Part shown: one piece after another, positions 9,866-17,550 of the stretch
Layout of the letters: the number at the start of each line of letters is the position of its first letter
How positions within the stretch are numbered: position 1 is the stretch's first letter
Source of the DNA: Phytophthora sp. 'mugwort'
Taxonomy: Eukaryota; Oomycota; Peronosporomycetes; Peronosporales; Peronosporaceae
Assembly: GCA_033558025.1 (NCBI GenBank)
Contig: JAUCEF010000150.1
Location: forward strand, 1 to 47,958
Length of the DNA: 47,958 nt
Reading direction: 5' to 3'
Program-made: the position numbers and the translations under genes
Notes under the pieces: generated by a model
What the model was told of the DNA's origin: nothing
What the model saw: the letters and a program-made list of their open reading frames with translations, nothing else
Databases searched by the model: none

Positions 9866-10279
9866 TTAACGTCTTTTTTGTTTTTTTAATCTACAACCAT
9901 TAAAAGGTTTTGTTGTTTTATCTAAAATATATTTTATTTTAATTTTTTTATTTTTTATATTTTTTAAAACATTATATCGACCTAAACCAGTACCATGTAA
10001 ATAAATTTTTAATTTTTTTATTTTTTTTAATTGAAGATATTTATTAATTTTATATACAATTAATTGAACATTATATGGTGTATTTTTTTTAAAACGTGTT
10101 TTTTTTAATGATTTTGTAGACCATTGTTTTAAAAGATTTCCTTTATAAGTTGTTAAACTTATAATAGTATTTTTTAAATTTGCTGTAATATGTAAATTTG
10201 TTAAAATTAAAGGATTTTTTTTTTTTAAATTTATTTTTTTTTTAAATTTATTTTTAAAATTATATTTATTTTTATTCAT
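9866..10279 (-). CDS. rps11: Ribosomal protein S11
   Basis: Small-subunit platform protein, 137 residues. The C-terminal half carries the family hallmarks: GTGLGRYNVLK, then TTKPFNGCRLKKQKRR (bacterial PHNGCRPPKKRR). A lysine-rich extension of about 25 residues precedes the conserved part. It lies 12 bases after rps13 on the same strand, keeping the bacterial S13-S11 order. Confidence 0.93.
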   Translation of the reverse strand: MNKNKYNFKNKFKKKINLKKKNPLILTNLHITANLKNTIISLTTYKGNLLKQWSTKSLKKTRFKKNTPYNVQLIVYKINKYLQLKKIKKLKIYLHGTGLGRYNVLKNIKNKKIKIKYILDKTTKPFNGCRLKKQKRR

Positions 10280-10291
10280 AGAATAATAACT

Positions 10292-10705
10292 TTATCTTTT
10301 TTTTTTTTTTTGACTTTTAAATGGTCGTTTATTACGTGAAATACGTTTTTGAATAAAAATTTTTTTTAATTTTTTAGATGTTTTTGAATTTGTATGAGTA
10401 CGTTGTCCTCTAACAGGTAATCCCTGACTTTGTCTAATTCCACGATTACTTTTAATTTCTACTAATTCATTTAATCTTTCAGTTTTAATTTTTTTTAAAA
10501 GTTGTTCAACTTTTAAATTTTTATTAATATAATTAACCAGTCGGTTTACATGGTTGTTTTTAAGTTTATTAAGGGTGATTTGAGGATTAATTCCTATATT
10601 TTTACAAATTTTCTTGGATTGAAATTCATTAATACCATATAATATAGTTAATGAATATAAAATACTTTTTGAATCTGAAATTGTTTTATTAAAAATATAT
10701 AACAT
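10292..10705 (-). CDS. rps13: Ribosomal protein S13
   Basis: Small-subunit head protein, 137 residues. The C-terminal signature GIRQSQGLPVRGQRTHTNSKTSKK is clear, and the N-terminal helix-turn region YGINEFQSKKICKNIGINP fits. It reads divergently from rpl2 with only 28 bases between starts, so any promoters for both directions must fit there or lie within the genes. Confidence 0.95.
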   Translation of the reverse strand: MLYIFNKTISDSKSILYSLTILYGINEFQSKKICKNIGINPQITLNKLKNNHVNRLVNYINKNLKVEQLLKKIKTERLNELVEIKSNRGIRQSQGLPVRGQRTHTNSKTSKKLKKIFIQKRISRNKRPFKSQKKKKR

Positions 10706-10733
10706 AATAGATTTTATCTATATACCATATAAA

Positions 10734-11540
10734 ATGATAGAAAAAAAAATAAAACCTATAACACCATCACAACGTCAAACATTTTTATTAAAAAAAGATA
10801 ATTTAACTAAAATTTTTAAAATTAAATCTTTAACAAAAGGTTTTCAACGTGCTAATGGTAAAAATAATCAAGGTAAAATAACTATAAAACATCGCGGTGG
10901 TGGACATAAACGTTTATATAGAATAATTGATTTTAATAGATCTAAAAATATTGAAGGTTATATTATTAAAATTTTATATGATCCTAATCGTTCCGCAAAT
11001 ATCGCTTATATTAAAAACAATTCTAAATCTTATTTAATTTTAGCACCGGAAGGTTTAAAAATTAATCAATATATAAAAAGTTCACCTAATGCTGAATTAA
11101 AAGTAGGTAATGCTTTACCATTACAAAATATACCAATTGGTAGTTTAATTCATAATATTAGTTTATATCCAAAATCTAGAGGAAAATTAATAAGAAGTGC
11201 TGGAACATCTGCACAATTAATTCAAAAAATTGATAATAAATACGCTCGAATTCGTTTAAATTCTGGTGAATTAAAATTAATTTTATTAACTTGTTATGCA
11301 ACATTAGGTGTTGTATCTAATATTAATCATAAAAAAATTAAATTAGGTAAAGCTGGGCGTTCACGTTGGTTAAATAGACGACCTTCTGTACGTGGTGTAG
11401 CAAAAAATCCTGTCGATCATCCACATGGTGGTGGTGAGGGTAAAACAAGTGGAGGGCGACCTTCTGTAACACCACAAGGTAAAATAACTAAAGGAAAGCC
11501 TACACGTAAAAAAACAAAAAAAAAATTAATTATTAAATAA
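10734..11540 (+). CDS. rpl2: Ribosomal protein L2
   Basis: Large-subunit protein near the peptidyl-transferase centre, 268 residues, full family length. Conserved N-terminal KHRGGGHKRLYRIIDF and C-terminal GVAKNPVDHPHGGGEGKTSGG with the functionally important histidine. First gene of the bacterial S10-type run rpl2-rps19-rps3-rpl16, spaced by 3 bases each. Confidence 0.98.
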   Translation: MIEKKIKPITPSQRQTFLLKKDNLTKIFKIKSLTKGFQRANGKNNQGKITIKHRGGGHKRLYRIIDFNRSKNIEGYIIKILYDPNRSANIAYIKNNSKSYLILAPEGLKINQYIKSSPNAELKVGNALPLQNIPIGSLIHNISLYPKSRGKLIRSAGTSAQLIQKIDNKYARIRLNSGELKLILLTCYATLGVVSNINHKKIKLGKAGRSRWLNRRPSVRGVAKNPVDHPHGGGEGKTSGGRPSVTPQGKITKGKPTRKKTKKKLIIK

Positions 11541-11543
11541 ATT

Positions 11544-11780
11544 ATGTCTAGAAGTAAATATAAAGGTCCATTTTTTAAAGTTAATTTATTAAAAAAAAAA
11601 CAATGGATAAAAATAACTAATAAAAATTTAACAATATTACCTGAATATAGTAATCATTCTGTAAGTATTTATAATGGTAAAATATTTATTAATTTGGAAA
11701 TAAATGATAAAATGATTGGTTTTAAATTTGGTGAATTTATTAATACACGAAAAAAACATATATATAAAAAAAAAAAATAA
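11544..11780 (+). CDS. rps19: Ribosomal protein S19
   Basis: 78-residue small-subunit head protein. MSRSKYKGPFF start, SNHSVSIYNGKIFI core and the KFGEFINTRKKH end are all typical. Three bases separate it from rpl2 and from rps3. Confidence 0.97.
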   Translation: MSRSKYKGPFFKVNLLKKKQWIKITNKNLTILPEYSNHSVSIYNGKIFINLEINDKMIGFKFGEFINTRKKHIYKKKK

Positions 11781-11783
11781 ATT

Positions 11784-12614
11784 ATGGGTCAAAAAATTAT
11801 ACCAATTAGTTTAAGATTAAATAAAAAAAAAAATTGGGATTCCCAATGGATTGTTAATAATAATGAGTATTCTAATTTATTGCATTTTGATTTAGAAATT
11901 AAAAAATATTTTCAAAATATTTTTAATTATAAAAATTTAAAATTAATAGATATAAATATAGTAAAAACATCAAATAATATAAATATATATGTTTATATTC
12001 AAAAAAATGCAAAAAAATATTATAAATTATCTTATAATCAAATTATTAAATATTTAAATATATATTATATTAATAATAATATTAAATTATTTATCAAAAA
12101 TGTCCAATTTTTTGAATTAATTAAATTACGAAAAAATTTAAAAAGAATTTTTGATAAAATAAGAAAAAATAATCGAATTAATAAAAATGTTAAAAAAATG
12201 ATTTATAATTTTAGTTATGCTTTTTATACTAAAAATATAAATATTATAACTTTTTATATTAAACAAACATTAGAAAAAAAAAAAACACATAAAAAATTTA
12301 TTAATAATATTGATAATATGCTTCAAGAATTTTTTAAAATATTTTCTAATTTTATTGGTTATCGTTTACAATTTAAAGGTCGTTTAAATAAATCAAAACG
12401 TAAAAAAAAACTAATTTTTCAAAAAGGAAAAATACCATTAAATACTTTAGAATATGATATTAAATATCATTTTAATGAATTTAAAACACCATCGGGTATT
12501 TGTAGTATTAAATTATGGATTTTTTTTAAACCACTAAAAACTACATTAAATTCTAAATTTTTAAAAAAACAAAGAATTAAAAATACTAATTATGTTATTT
12601 CCAAAAAAAACTAA
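11784..12614 (+). CDS. rps3: Ribosomal protein S3
   Basis: 276 residues, in operon position between rps19 and rpl16. The N-terminus MGQKIIPISLRL and NWDSQWIVNNNEY are typical of S3; the C-terminal domain keeps FIGYRLQFKGRLNKSKRKKK and the terminal strand FNEFKTPSGICSIKLWIFF. The middle is a lysine- and asparagine-rich, poorly conserved insertion, common in organellar S3. The end overlaps the rpl16 start by 23 bases. Confidence 0.95.
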   Translation: MGQKIIPISLRLNKKKNWDSQWIVNNNEYSNLLHFDLEIKKYFQNIFNYKNLKLIDINIVKTSNNINIYVYIQKNAKKYYKLSYNQIIKYLNIYYINNNIKLFIKNVQFFELIKLRKNLKRIFDKIRKNNRINKNVKKMIYNFSYAFYTKNINIITFYIKQTLEKKKTHKKFINNIDNMLQEFFKIFSNFIGYRLQFKGRLNKSKRKKKLIFQKGKIPLNTLEYDIKYHFNEFKTPSGICSIKLWIFFKPLKTTLNSKFLKKQRIKNTNYVISKKN

Positions 12615-12996
12615 ATATAAAAAACAATTTAAAAGTAAACTTACAGGTAAAACAACAAAAGGTAATAATATTGTTTATGGTAAATATGCTATTAAAGTTT
12701 TAAAAGAAACACGTTTAACATCAAGACAAATAGAAGCAACTCGTCGAATAATTATTCGAAAAATGAAACGATTAGGATTTCTTTGGATTCGTGTTTTTCC
12801 AGATACACCTGTAACAGCAAAACCTACAGAAAATCGTATGGGTAAAGGAAAAGGTGCTGTTTCTTTTTGGGTTGCTAAAGTTAAAAAAGGTCAAATTTTA
12901 TATGAAATTAGCGGTATTTCATTAGAAAATGCAAAAAAAGTTTTAAAAGCGGGTTCTAATAAATTGCCGGTTAAAACAAAATTTATTTATAAATAA
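12592..12996 (+). CDS. rpl16: Ribosomal protein L16
   Basis: 134 residues, full length. Clear family motifs: MLFPKKTKYKKQFKSK, RRIIIRKMKRLGFLWIRVFPD and the loop TENRMGKGKGAVSFWVAKVK with the glycine-rich tip near the peptidyl-transferase centre. It begins inside the rps3 reading frame. Confidence 0.98.
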   Translation: MLFPKKTKYKKQFKSKLTGKTTKGNNIVYGKYAIKVLKETRLTSRQIEATRRIIIRKMKRLGFLWIRVFPDTPVTAKPTENRMGKGKGAVSFWVAKVKKGQILYEISGISLENAKKVLKAGSNKLPVKTKFIYK

Positions 12997-12998
12997 TT

Positions 12999-13072
12999 AG
13001 GCTTATAGTTTAATTGGTTAGAGCATACCGCTCATAACGGTATAGTTGTAGGTTCAAATCCTACTAGGCCTA
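12999..13072 (+). tRNA. trnI: tRNA-Ile (CAU, presumed lysidine-modified)
   Basis: Acceptor AGGCTTA/TAGGCCT, anticodon arm ACCGCTCATAACGGT, T arm TGTAGGTTCAAATCCTACT. The whole molecule closely resembles plant mitochondrial trnI(CAU), which reads AUA after C34 becomes lysidine. Two other CAU tRNAs here account for initiator and elongator Met. Confidence 0.85.
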
Positions 13073-13093
13073 ATTAAAAAATTTTTATTTTAA

Positions 13094-13762
13094 ATGAAAA
13101 AATTAAAAAAACAAAAAACAAATAATTTATCAAATTATCAACAATTTTTAAAAAATAATTATTTAAAAAAAAAAAAATTTAAATTAAAAAATATTTTATT
13201 TGAAAATCCAATTTTATTTAATAATTTAAATTTAGAATCTTATGTAATTGAATTTAATAATTATGAAAACATTTATTTACCTTTTACTTTAATAAAAATA
13301 GATAAAATTTCAACAATTGCTATAAAATATGAAAATATTATATTATTTAATTATGATTTAACTTATAATATATTACATCAATTTAATAAAATAATGCTTC
13401 AAAATATTTTAATAAAAAAAAATAATTCAATAAAAGGTCGTTTACTTGGTGGAAATTGGAATAATAAAAAAATTTTTATTTCAATTTTAGGATTTATTTT
13501 TTCTATAAAACCTATTAATTTAAATAATGCTTTAAATTATAAAAAAAAATTTTATTTTAATAAATATAATAAAAAAGGTTTCTATAAAAGAAGAATTAAT
13601 TCAACACGTTTAATTAATTGTTATAAATTAAAATATTTAAATTTTAAAGTTAATAATTTAAATATATTTAAAAAATCAAAAAAAGAATTTTCAAGACTTT
13701 CTTATATTCAAACTATTATTCAAAATCAAAAAATAAAAAATAATAATTTTAAAATAAAATAA
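13094..13762 (+). CDS. Unassigned basic ORF, possible divergent Rps1
   Basis: A 222-residue lysine- and asparagine-rich soluble protein between trnI and atp8. The one recognisable stretch, SIKGRLLGGNWNNKKIFISILGFIFS, resembles the strand pattern of an S1/OB-fold repeat (KGRxLGG...FVSxxGxxxFxP) as in plant and protist mitochondrial Rps1. The preceding YLPFTLIKIDKISTIAIKYENI could be another strand pair. The C-terminal 60 residues are basic, with no known motif. Its place inside a ribosomal-protein cluster fits a ribosomal protein. It could also be one of the conserved unknown frames of heterokont mitochondria. Confidence 0.5.
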   Translation: MKKLKKQKTNNLSNYQQFLKNNYLKKKKFKLKNILFENPILFNNLNLESYVIEFNNYENIYLPFTLIKIDKISTIAIKYENIILFNYDLTYNILHQFNKIMLQNILIKKNNSIKGRLLGGNWNNKKIFISILGFIFSIKPINLNNALNYKKKFYFNKYNKKGFYKRRINSTRLINCYKLKYLNFKVNNLNIFKKSKKEFSRLSYIQTIIQNQKIKNNNFKIK

Positions 13763-13822
13763 AAATAAAAGTGTTCTTTCAAGAAAAATATAGTTGAAGA
13801 AATAAAAATTTATTATAAAATT

Positions 13823-14215
13823 ATGCCACAATTCGATCAATTTTCATTTTTTAATCAAGTTTCTTGGTTTTTATTTTTTTTTTTTAATTTTTATTTTTTT
13901 ATTACTTATTTTTTTTTACCTAAAATTTGTTATAATTTAAAATTTAGAAAAAAAAAAATAATTTTTGATAATAAAAAAAAAAATCAAATTAATTTTGAAA
14001 AAAATAATATTATTTATTTTTTTAATAATTCTTATAAAACTTTTTGTTTTAATTTTGAGTTATTTATAACAAAAAAATTATCTATTTATAAAAAAAATCA
14101 AAATATTAAAATACAAAAAACTTCAATTTTTAATAAAATATTAAAACAAAAAATTAATTATATTTTAAATAAAAAATTTTTATTATTAAATAAAATTTTT
14201 ATAAGAATTAATTAA
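13823..14215 (+). CDS. atp8: ATP synthase subunit 8
   Basis: Single-span Fo stator subunit of ATP synthase. The N-terminus MPQFDQFSFFNQVSWF is the family hallmark, followed by one hydrophobic helix (about residues 16-36) and a long basic tail. At 130 residues it is long compared with animal A8 but usual for protists. It lies between the unknown ORF and a trnK-trnA-rps14 run. Confidence 0.95.
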   Translation: MPQFDQFSFFNQVSWFLFFFFNFYFFITYFFLPKICYNLKFRKKKIIFDNKKKNQINFEKNNIIYFFNNSYKTFCFNFELFITKKLSIYKKNQNIKIQKTSIFNKILKQKINYILNKKFLLLNKIFIRIN

Positions 14216-14225
14216 TTTTTTAAAT

Positions 14226-14298
14226 AAGTGTATAGCTCAGCTGGTAGAGCACCGGACTTTTAATCTGATGGTCTTGGGTTCAAATCCCAATACACTTA
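14226..14298 (+). tRNA. trnK: tRNA-Lys (UUU)
   Basis: Acceptor AAGTGTA/TACACTT, anticodon TTT in CTTTTAA, T arm TTGGGTTCAAATCCCAA. Three bases separate it from trnA. Confidence 0.95.
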
Positions 14299-14300
14299 TT

Positions 14301-14373
14301 GGGGATATATTTCAACTGGTAGAAAGTATGTTTTGCAAATATAATGTTATCGGTTCGAATCCGATTATCTCCA
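14301..14373 (+). tRNA. trnA: tRNA-Ala (UGC)
   Basis: Acceptor GGGGATA/TATCTCC, anticodon TGC in TTTGCAA, T arm ATCGGTTCGAATCCGAT. Confidence 0.94.
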
Positions 14374-14399
14374 TATTTATCTTTCTTAAATATAATTTT

Positions 14400-14699
14400 A
14401 TGCAAAAAAAAATTAAAAAAAATATTAAACAACGTAATTTATTTAAAAATTTTGAAAAAAATAGATTAACTTTAAAAATTCTTTCAAAAAATTTAAATAT
14501 TGAAAAAAATTTAAGATGGAAATTACAACAAAAGTGGTTTTTTTTCCATCAAAATTCATCAATTACTAGAATTAAAAATGTGTGTGTTTTAACTGGACGT
14601 TCTAAAAGTATTTATCGTTTATTTAAAATATCCAGAATCCAATTACGTAAATTAGCATCAAAAGGGTTTTTACCCGGTATTTCTAAATATAGTTGGTAA
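14400..14699 (+). CDS. rps14: Ribosomal protein S14
   Basis: 99-residue small-subunit protein. The conserved C-terminal half reads CVLTGRSKSIYRLFKISRIQLRKLASKGFLPGISKYSW, as in mitochondrial and bacterial zinc-free S14. The ATG at 14400 follows trnA; the longer open frame through the tRNA is not credible. It starts the rps14-rps8-rpl6-rps2-rps4 run. Confidence 0.97.
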   Translation: MQKKIKKNIKQRNLFKNFEKNRLTLKILSKNLNIEKNLRWKLQQKWFFFHQNSSITRIKNVCVLTGRSKSIYRLFKISRIQLRKLASKGFLPGISKYSW

Positions 14700-14706
14700 T
14701 TTAATT

Positions 14707-15087
14707 ATGATTATAACAGATACTCTTTCCAATTTATTTTCAAAAATAAAAAATGGTTATTTAGTAAAAAAATCAAAAATAGTACAACAAAAATCAAAAC
14801 AAAGTATAAATATTTTAAATATCTTAATTAAAGAAGGTTTTATAAAAAGTTATAAGATAAATTCCAAAAATCAATTAGAGATTTATTTAAAATATAGAAA
14901 AAATAAAGCAGTTATTACTGAAATAAAACGTTTATCAAAACCGGGAAAACGTTTATATATTGCTAATAAGGATTTATATAAAAAAAAAACAGGATTTTAT
15001 ATTCTTTCAACATCTATTGGTATTTTAACAGATTTACAAGCTAAAAAATTAAATGTTGGTGGTGAATTGATTTGTAAAATTATTTAA
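14707..15087 (+). CDS. rps8: Ribosomal protein S8
   Basis: 126 residues. N-terminal DTLSNLFSKIKNGYLVKKSKI and the C-terminal STSIGILTDLQAKKLNVGGELICKI block (bacterial STSxGxMTxxxAxxxxxGGExLCxV) identify it. Seven bases follow rps14 and six precede rpl6. Confidence 0.97.
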   Translation: MIITDTLSNLFSKIKNGYLVKKSKIVQQKSKQSINILNILIKEGFIKSYKINSKNQLEIYLKYRKNKAVITEIKRLSKPGKRLYIANKDLYKKKTGFYILSTSIGILTDLQAKKLNVGGELICKII

Positions 15088-15093
15088 AAAATT

Positions 15094-15699
15094 ATGATAA
15101 AAATAATAAAAAAAAATGTTAAATTAAAAAATAAAAATTTTTTTAAAAGTTCTTTAGGAAATATTAATTTATTTTTTATTGATAAAACTTTTATTTTTCC
15201 AACAGATTTAAAAATTTATAGTAATAATAAAATAATTTTTTTTGAAACATCTTTAGGTTTATTATCTTTAACAATAATTAATGATTTATATTTTTTTATA
15301 AAAAAAAATAAATTATTAATTATTGTTAATAAAAATAAAAAAAAAAAAAGTATTTTAAATTTATACAATAAATTAATAAAAATAAAAATAAAAGGTGTTT
15401 TACAAGGTTTTAAAATTAATTTAATATTAAAAGGTATAGGTTTTAAAGCTTTTATTGAAAATAATACTTTAATTTTAAAATTAGGTTTTAGTCATAATAT
15501 TAGAATTCCAATTCCATTAAATATTGAAATTATTAATCAAACAAATACTTTAATTTTTAGTAGTATCGATTATATTTTTTTACATCAATTTGTACATTAT
15601 ATTAAAAATCATAAAAAACCTGAACCATATAAAGGAAAAGGTTTATTATTAAAAAATGAAAAAATTTTACAAAAAGAGGGAAAAAAAAGTAAAAAATAA
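15094..15699 (+). CDS. rpl6: Ribosomal protein L6
   Basis: 201 residues. The second L6 domain carries the usual GVLQGFKINLILKGIGFKAFIENN and the C-terminal HKKPEPYKGKGLL signature (bacterial KxPEPYKGKGIRY). Domain 1 is divergent and rich in Ile, Phe and Lys. Operon position between rps8 and rps2. Confidence 0.96.
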   Translation: MIKIIKKNVKLKNKNFFKSSLGNINLFFIDKTFIFPTDLKIYSNNKIIFFETSLGLLSLTIINDLYFFIKKNKLLIIVNKNKKKKSILNLYNKLIKIKIKGVLQGFKINLILKGIGFKAFIENNTLILKLGFSHNIRIPIPLNIEIINQTNTLIFSSIDYIFLHQFVHYIKNHKKPEPYKGKGLLLKNEKILQKEGKKSKK

Positions 15700-15705
15700 T
15701 TAAAT

Positions 15706-16299
15706 ATGATACAAAAAAAAAAAAAAAAACATAATAATATTTTATTAAATTTATTATTTAAATCAAAAAATATGTATGGAGAATCTTTAATAGATACAAA
15801 TAAAGAATTATTATCTTTTATATTTGGAAGTAGACATGATTATACTATAATTAATTTAAAAAATGTTTCATTTTTTTTAAAACGTATATTTAATTTAACT
15901 AAAATTATATTAAAAAAAAATGAAAAAATTTTAATAATAGGGAATGATAATGAAATTAAATTTTTATTAACTACATCTTTTATAAAAAAAAATCCAAATA
16001 TCATTTTTTTTACAAAAGAATGGGTAAATGGTTTAATTACTAATAAAATTATGAATACAACATTTAATAAGATAATTAATTATTTATTAAAAGAAAATGA
16101 AATTAAATTAATTTTAGTTATAAAAAGTTCTGTAAAAGATACTTTTTTAAATCAAGAACTTTCTGTTTTAAAAATTCCTACTATTTCATTAGTAAATACA
16201 AGTCAAACTATACAAAATATTAATTATCCTGTAGTAATGAATTCTAAAAATATTCAATCAATATATACTTTAATGTATTTATTACGTAAAATATTTTAA
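15706..16299 (+). CDS. rps2: Ribosomal protein S2
   Basis: 197 residues. Recognisable blocks are MYGESLIDTNKELLSFIFGSRHDYTIINLKNV, the WVNGLITN motif (bacterial WLGGTLTN) and the C-terminal KIPTISLVNTSQTIQNINYPVVMNSKNIQS (bacterial IPVIALVDTNxxPxxIDYPIPxNDDxxxS). Shorter than bacterial S2, as usual in mitochondria. Confidence 0.94.
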   Translation: MIQKKKKKHNNILLNLLFKSKNMYGESLIDTNKELLSFIFGSRHDYTIINLKNVSFFLKRIFNLTKIILKKNEKILIIGNDNEIKFLLTTSFIKKNPNIIFFTKEWVNGLITNKIMNTTFNKIINYLLKENEIKLILVIKSSVKDTFLNQELSVLKIPTISLVNTSQTIQNINYPVVMNSKNIQSIYTLMYLLRKIF

Positions 16300-16307
16300 T
16301 AAATAAG

Positions 16308-16769
16308 ATGAATAAATTAAGACCGAGAAATAAAATATGTTTTCAAAATAATAGGAACATACATAAAAATTTAAACTTATTAAAATTAAAATCAAAAAAA
16401 TGGAATTTATTTAAAAAAAAATTAAGATATCGAAAAGAAATAAAACCTGAAAAACGTAAAAAATTTTTTCAAAAAAGATTATTTGAAAAACAACAATTTC
16501 GGAATTTTTATGGATGTATTCATGAATATCAATTAAAAAATTTATTTCAAAAATTATTAAAAAAAGATAATAAAATAAATATCTTTAAAAAATTTGTAAT
16601 TTTATTAGAAAGTCGCTTAGATATAAATCTTGTAAGATTAAAATTAGTTAAAACTATTTTTCAAGCAAAACAATTAATTAATCATAAAAAAATTAAGGTT
16701 AATAATAAAATTATAAGTAAATCTAATTTTATATTACATAAAGGTGATATTATTCATATTATTAAATAA
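16308..16769 (+). CDS. rps4: Ribosomal protein S4, N-terminal and S4-domain part
   Basis: 153 residues: a basic N-terminus (MNKLRPRNKICF) and then the RNA-binding S4 domain, with FVILLESRLDINLVRLKL, TIFQAKQLINHKKIKVNNKI and the closing KGDIIHIIK. Mitochondrial Rps4 usually continues beyond the S4 domain to a short C-terminal tail; here the frame stops at 16767 and the tail occurs in the next frame, two bases downstream (see 16772-17524). Adding one A to the AAA run at 16764-16766 would fuse the two frames, so the split is either real or a homopolymer error. Confidence 0.93.
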   Translation: MNKLRPRNKICFQNNRNIHKNLNLLKLKSKKWNLFKKKLRYRKEIKPEKRKKFFQKRLFEKQQFRNFYGCIHEYQLKNLFQKLLKKDNKINIFKKFVILLESRLDINLVRLKLVKTIFQAKQLINHKKIKVNNKIISKSNFILHKGDIIHIIK

Positions 16770-16771
16770 AT

Positions 16772-17524
16772 ATGCAAAAGGATAATAAAAATTTTCAAAG
16801 AAATAAAAATTCTCAAAAAAACGAGGGTTTTCAAAAAAATAGAAATTCTCAAAAAAACGAAGGTTTTCAAAAAAATAGAAATTTTCAAAAAAATAAAAAT
16901 TCTCAAAAAAACGAAGATTTTCAAAGAACTAGAAATTTTCAAAAAAACGAAGATTTTCAAAGAACTAGAAATTTTCAAAAAAATGAAGGTTTTCAAAGAA
17001 CTAGAAATTTTCAAAAAAATGAAGGTTTTCAAAAAAATAGAAATTTTCAAAAAAATGAAGGTTTTCAAAAAAATAGAAATTTTCAAAAAAATGAAGGTTT
17101 TCAAAAAAATAGAAATTTTCAAAAAAATAGAAATTTTCAAAAAAATGAAGGTTTTCAAAAAAATAGAAATTTTCAAAAAAATGAAGGTTTTCAAAGAACT
17201 AGAAATTTTCAAAAAAATAATAGTTTGAAAGGAGATAAAAAATTTTATAAACAGCATTTTAATCAAGAAAAGAATAAATATTCTTCTTCTTATAAACGTT
17301 ATAATAAATATCCTTATCAAAAAAATAACAAATATTCTTATAAAAATAATATTTATTATATTTTAGGTGAAAAAAAACCATCAAAACCTTTAATAACTTC
17401 TTATTTACATAGAAATAAAAAAATAAAAACAGGTATGTTTTTTAAAGAACCTTCTTATAAAACAATTTTATATCCTTTTCATTTAAATTTAAAATTAATT
17501 AATGAATATTTGAAAAAAAAATAA
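16772..17524 (+). CDS. Repeat-bearing ORF ending in the Rps4 C-terminal tail
   Basis: 250 residues starting two bases after the rps4 stop. Residues 7-150 are 24 tandem hexapeptides of the type [NGD]FQKN[ER], very polar and basic. Residues 150-200 are Lys, Tyr and Asn rich. The last 45 residues, with YLHRNKKIKTGMFFKEPS and YPFHLNLKLINEYLKKK, match the pattern of the Rps4 C-terminus (xHLEVNYKTLxxIxLxxPxxxEIPYPFxINxxLxxEY). I infer this is the second half of rps4, carrying an expanded low-complexity linker. Whether it is a separate protein or part of one 400-residue Rps4 cannot be decided here. Confidence 0.75.
   Translation: MQKDNKNFQRNKNSQKNEGFQKNRNSQKNEGFQKNRNFQKNKNSQKNEDFQRTRNFQKNEDFQRTRNFQKNEGFQRTRNFQKNEGFQKNRNFQKNEGFQKNRNFQKNEGFQKNRNFQKNRNFQKNEGFQKNRNFQKNEGFQRTRNFQKNNSLKGDKKFYKQHFNQEKNKYSSSYKRYNKYPYQKNNKYSYKNNIYYILGEKKPSKPLITSYLHRNKKIKTGMFFKEPSYKTILYPFHLNLKLINEYLKKK
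16790..17221 (+). repeat. In-frame 18-bp tandem repeat, 24 units
   Basis: Imperfect units alternate between TTTTCAAAAAAATGAAGG and TTTTCAAAAAAATAGAAA, giving a 36-bp higher-order period. As 18 is a multiple of three, other frames are open too and yield spurious ORFs on both strands. Unit variants (AGAACTAG in place of AAAAATAG) are interspersed, as expected of repeat slippage or unequal exchange. Confidence 0.95.
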
Positions 17525-17528
17525 AAAT

Positions 17529-17550
17529 TTAAACCATTTATATGGTTTAA
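17529..17550. terminator. Hairpin after rps4, before rnl
   Basis: A perfect 9-bp stem (TTAAACCAT with ATGGTTTAA) and a 4-base loop begin five bases after the stop of the repeat-bearing ORF and end at the start of rnl. It is a possible 3'-end or processing hairpin; function inferred. Confidence 0.5.

Noticed and set aside
16790..17221. CRISPR-like array of short repeats
   Set aside because: Units are contiguous and in frame, with no unique spacers; it is a coding tandem repeat.
16983..17228. An 81-residue plus-strand ORF with EIFKKMKVFKK repeats
   Set aside because: Another frame of the same 18-bp array, without flanking conserved sequence.
16754..17320. A 188-residue minus-strand ORF with FLKISIFLKTFIF repeats
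   Set aside because: It is the antisense shadow of the 18-bp coding repeat in the rps4 tail ORF; its periodicity follows entirely from that repeat.
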